DNA of 64,000 bases from Symbiodinium natans (taxonomy: Eukaryota > Sar > Dinophyceae > Suessiales > Symbiodiniaceae), in contig CAJNDS010001913.1 in the NCBI GenBank assembly GCA_905221605.1, positions 46,001 through 110,000 of the forward strand, in the 5' to 3' direction. Shown piece after piece: positions 62,131 through 64,000 of the stretch. The translations under genes and the position numbers were made by a program. Within the stretch, counting starts at the first letter, position 1. Each line of letters starts with the position of its first letter. Under the pieces are notes generated by a model, which was not told the origin of the DNA, ran no database searches, and saw only the letters and a list, made by a program, of their open reading frames with translations.

Positions 62131-62238
62131 CCCTAAACCCTAAACCCTAAACCCTAAACCCTAAACCCTAAACCGACCCTAAACCCTAAACCCTAAACCC
62201 TAAACCCTAAACCCTAAACCCTAAACCCTAAACCCTAA
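62131..62238 (-). repeat. CCCTAAA tract, about 15 units
   Basis: Near-perfect heptamers, followed by an AG at 62,241-62,242. Confidence 0.92.
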
Positions 62239-62242
62239 GCAG

Positions 62243-62267
62243 GAGCTTGGAGCCGAAAGTTCAGGAG
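62243..62267 (+). CDS. Candidate 25-base microexon
   Basis: CCCTAAA tract, CCTAAGCAG|G, 25 unique bases, then GTTTGGGGTTTGG as donor. Same context as the aldolase exons, but too short to assign. Confidence 0.25.
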
Positions 62268-62453
62268 GTTTGGGGTTTGGTCAAGCTGCCTCTGTGTCGT
62301 TGTTGTGAAGCATGACGCTCTTCCTAAGGTCATCCGTACAGGGTGGGGCCCCCTAGTTATAGCTTACGGCGCGATTACCGACCCTGCCGAATACAGATGT
62401 TTTTGCGGTTTGGGATTGACGGCTTCGGTTTCGAGTTGACGGATGTTACTTGG

Positions 62454-62633
62454 GAGGGGGGGAGGGGGGGGGGGGAGGGGGCGGGGGGGGGGGGGGGGGC
62501 GGGGGGGGGGGGGGGCGGGGGGGGGGGGGGGGGGCGGGGGGGGGGGGGGAGGGGGGGGGGGGGGGGGGGCGGGGGGGGGGGGGGGCGGGGGGGGGGCGGG
62601 GGGGGGGGCTGGGGGGGGGGCGGGGGGGGGGGG
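62454..62633. repeat. Poly-G tract with C and A interruptions
   Basis: About 180 bp, over 85% G. Gly-rich and Pro-rich frames through it are spurious. Confidence 0.95.
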
Positions 62634-62709
62634 ATGATTACGACATTTGGACAGCGTGTCAGGAAAGCACTGATTTCGGCAGCCGTGTGGGCTTCCAGGT
62701 GTGCTGGCC

Positions 62710-63147
62710 ATGGTTCTCGCCTGGCTGGCTATCTCGCTCTGCCTTGCGCTGCTCCTTCGCGAAGATGTTGCGACCTGCCTGCCCTGGCTTCTGAACTTCA
62801 GTGATGAAGATGTTCTTGCTCACATCGAAGTCCTGACGGCGCCCTTTCCAGCTGGACTTGCTGAGTACATGGCCTTGCGAGCCAGTCTGACGGACTCCCG
62901 GTGGGGCGGTGTGCCATGGGAGCATCTGCTTCTTTCCAGCAGCTGCTTGTCCGCAGTGGCTTTTGCTCGTCTTCGTGCACAACCAGGAACCTTCCGTGCC
63001 TCGCCCTGGGCTCTTTGGTGTCTCCAACGTGTGGAGCGTTGTTTCGGACCTGTATCTGGTCTCCCCATCAGGCCACCACCCTACGTTCTGTGTGCTCAGC
63101 TGCGCGATTTTGTTGCTCACATGGACCAACGCTTTTGGGATGCTTAG
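62710..63147 (+). CDS. ORF of unknown function, hydrophobic N-terminus
   Basis: ATG 62,710 to TAG 63,145-63,147, 145 codons. It starts with a hydrophobic stretch (MVLAWLAISLCLALLL), a possible signal anchor, followed by NFSDEDVLAHIEVL and EHLLLSSSCLSAVAFARL. A second frame (about 62,990-63,196) is also protein-like (SCAILLLTWTNAFGML), so a frameshifted copy of one membrane protein is possible. The bases before it (GGCTTCCAG|G) could be a splice acceptor. No family recognised. Confidence 0.4.
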   Translation: MVLAWLAISLCLALLLREDVATCLPWLLNFSDEDVLAHIEVLTAPFPAGLAEYMALRASLTDSRWGGVPWEHLLLSSSCLSAVAFARLRAQPGTFRASPWALWCLQRVERCFGPVSGLPIRPPPYVLCAQLRDFVAHMDQRFWDA

Positions 63148-63499
63148 GTCTCCGCAGAGATGGTTCCGTTGCCAGCAGATGGCTCGTTTGATCTGAGCCC
63201 TAAGCCCTGAAGCCTCGCCCCTAAACCCTAAACCCTGTTTCGGTTTCTTCGGTTTAAGCTTTCGAGTTTTCCCTGACACCCTCCTGCCTCTATACCCTGA
63301 AATATTCACGACAGTGCACGCCCCAAGCTCTGCTCTTGGCAAACCTCAACAGTGTCCTGCAAGCCCAAATACCTCAATTCTAATTCGACTCTCTCGAATT
63401 CAGAGTTTAGGCTTTCGAGTGCACGGTTGAGGCTTCACCGTTATGCCCATGTACCCTGAACCATACACCACGCACTGCAAGCCCGAAACTATAACACTG

Positions 63500-63900
63500 A
63501 AGTATACTGAACTGCCGAATTCGCTGCAAATACCAACATTTCCATACACGAAGACAGCCTTGAGCCCTTGCTTGTCTACTCGTCCAGAAACGTGTCACCG
63601 AAGGGCTTTCAAAAATAAACGTCTCACAAAACCTGTCTTAACATGCAAATTCGCTGTACATACCACTATTTCCGAGAAAAACACTTCTCCAATAAAGCGA
63701 CTTCTGAAACTCCAAAAATCGTGAACGCACGAAAACACTGCTATTTACAGTGGATTCGGCCAAAATTATCAAAACCCTCGGTAAAAATGGGGTTTTCGGA
63801 CATGCGCTACGGAGCACCCCAGCACGGAAACATCGAAAAACCGAGGTTTTCGACTTCAAACCCTTCAACACAATGTCTTTTTTTCACGGGATCGTTAACC
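63500..63900. repeat. Diverged direct and inverted repeats at right edge
   Basis: AATTCGCTGCAAATACCAAC at 63,519 and AATTCGCTGTACATACCAC at 63,646 are direct copies; AAAACCCTCGGT at 63,770 and ACCGAGGTTTT at 63,839 are inverted. No telomere-like repeats here and no convincing gene. Confidence 0.5.
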
Positions 63901-64000
63901 GCGCCGTAACCTAGTTATAAGTAGAGTTATAAGGGCCCTAAATCGGGTCATAAGGACCCTAAGTTAGGTTATAAGTCCCTTAACTACAGTTAGTATAGTA

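Noticed and set aside
62343-62804. Gly-rich and Pro-rich proteins
   Set aside because: Translation of the poly-G tract.
62659-63342. 227-codon reverse-strand ORF
   Set aside because: Lys/Gln/Thr-rich composition without motif, opposite a more protein-like + frame.

Overview
The window looks like nuclear DNA of a dinoflagellate. The reasons are a Ty1/copia-type polyprotein with unusual accessory domains, a telomere-type repeat TTTAGGG/CCCTAAA scattered in both orientations for about 50 kb, and tiny exons whose introns start with GC, GT or GA and end in AG (usually AG|G), a splice usage known from dinoflagellates. Genus and species cannot be told from the sequence.

Layout. (1) 1-12,096: the right-hand part of a retroelement. 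One long frame, open at the left edge, carries copia reverse transcriptase and RNase H, then a methyltransferase-like domain, a 39-bp triple repeat and a long gag-like region with zinc motifs. After one in-frame TAA the same frame continues into a KptA/Tpt1-like RNA 2'-phosphotransferase domain, and a third overlapping frame encodes a zinc-ribbon protein with a basic tail. (2) 12,097-16,100: 3' non-coding DNA passing into degenerate telomere-like repeats. (3) 16.1-23.1 kb: short exon-like islands of one or more unrecognised genes, set in telomere-like repeats.

(4) 23.9-40.3 kb and 41.5-60.1 kb: the main discovery. When short unique islands between repeat tracts are translated and joined, they spell, in the right order, two HpcH/HpaI-family aldolase-like proteins, both on the + strand. 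Each coding sequence is cut into 12 or more exons of roughly 30-80 bases, separated by introns of about 0.3-4.5 kb. Nearly every exon junction closes in frame. In most introns the first part carries the G-rich strand (TTTAGGG) and the last part the C-rich strand (CCCTAAA), so the two ends of the same intron are complementary. In places the repeat runs directly into the splice donor (GTTTAGGG). I propose telomere-repeat-bounded introns as the candidate undescribed system.

(5) The introns also hold several families of small palindromic (MITE-like) elements, some cut by telomere-like repeats, plus telomere variants (TTTTAGGG, TTTTGGGG, 9-bp CCCTATAAA), tandem duplications and large simple-sequence arrays. 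(6) 60.2-64 kb: a (GTGC)n array, a 27-bp minisatellite, two MITE copies, a telomere-like tract, a poly-G tract and a 146-codon ORF of unknown function.

Most short open frames in the repeat field are by-products of the repeats and are not annotated. Exon limits and homology calls were made by eye and need transcript and profile searches.
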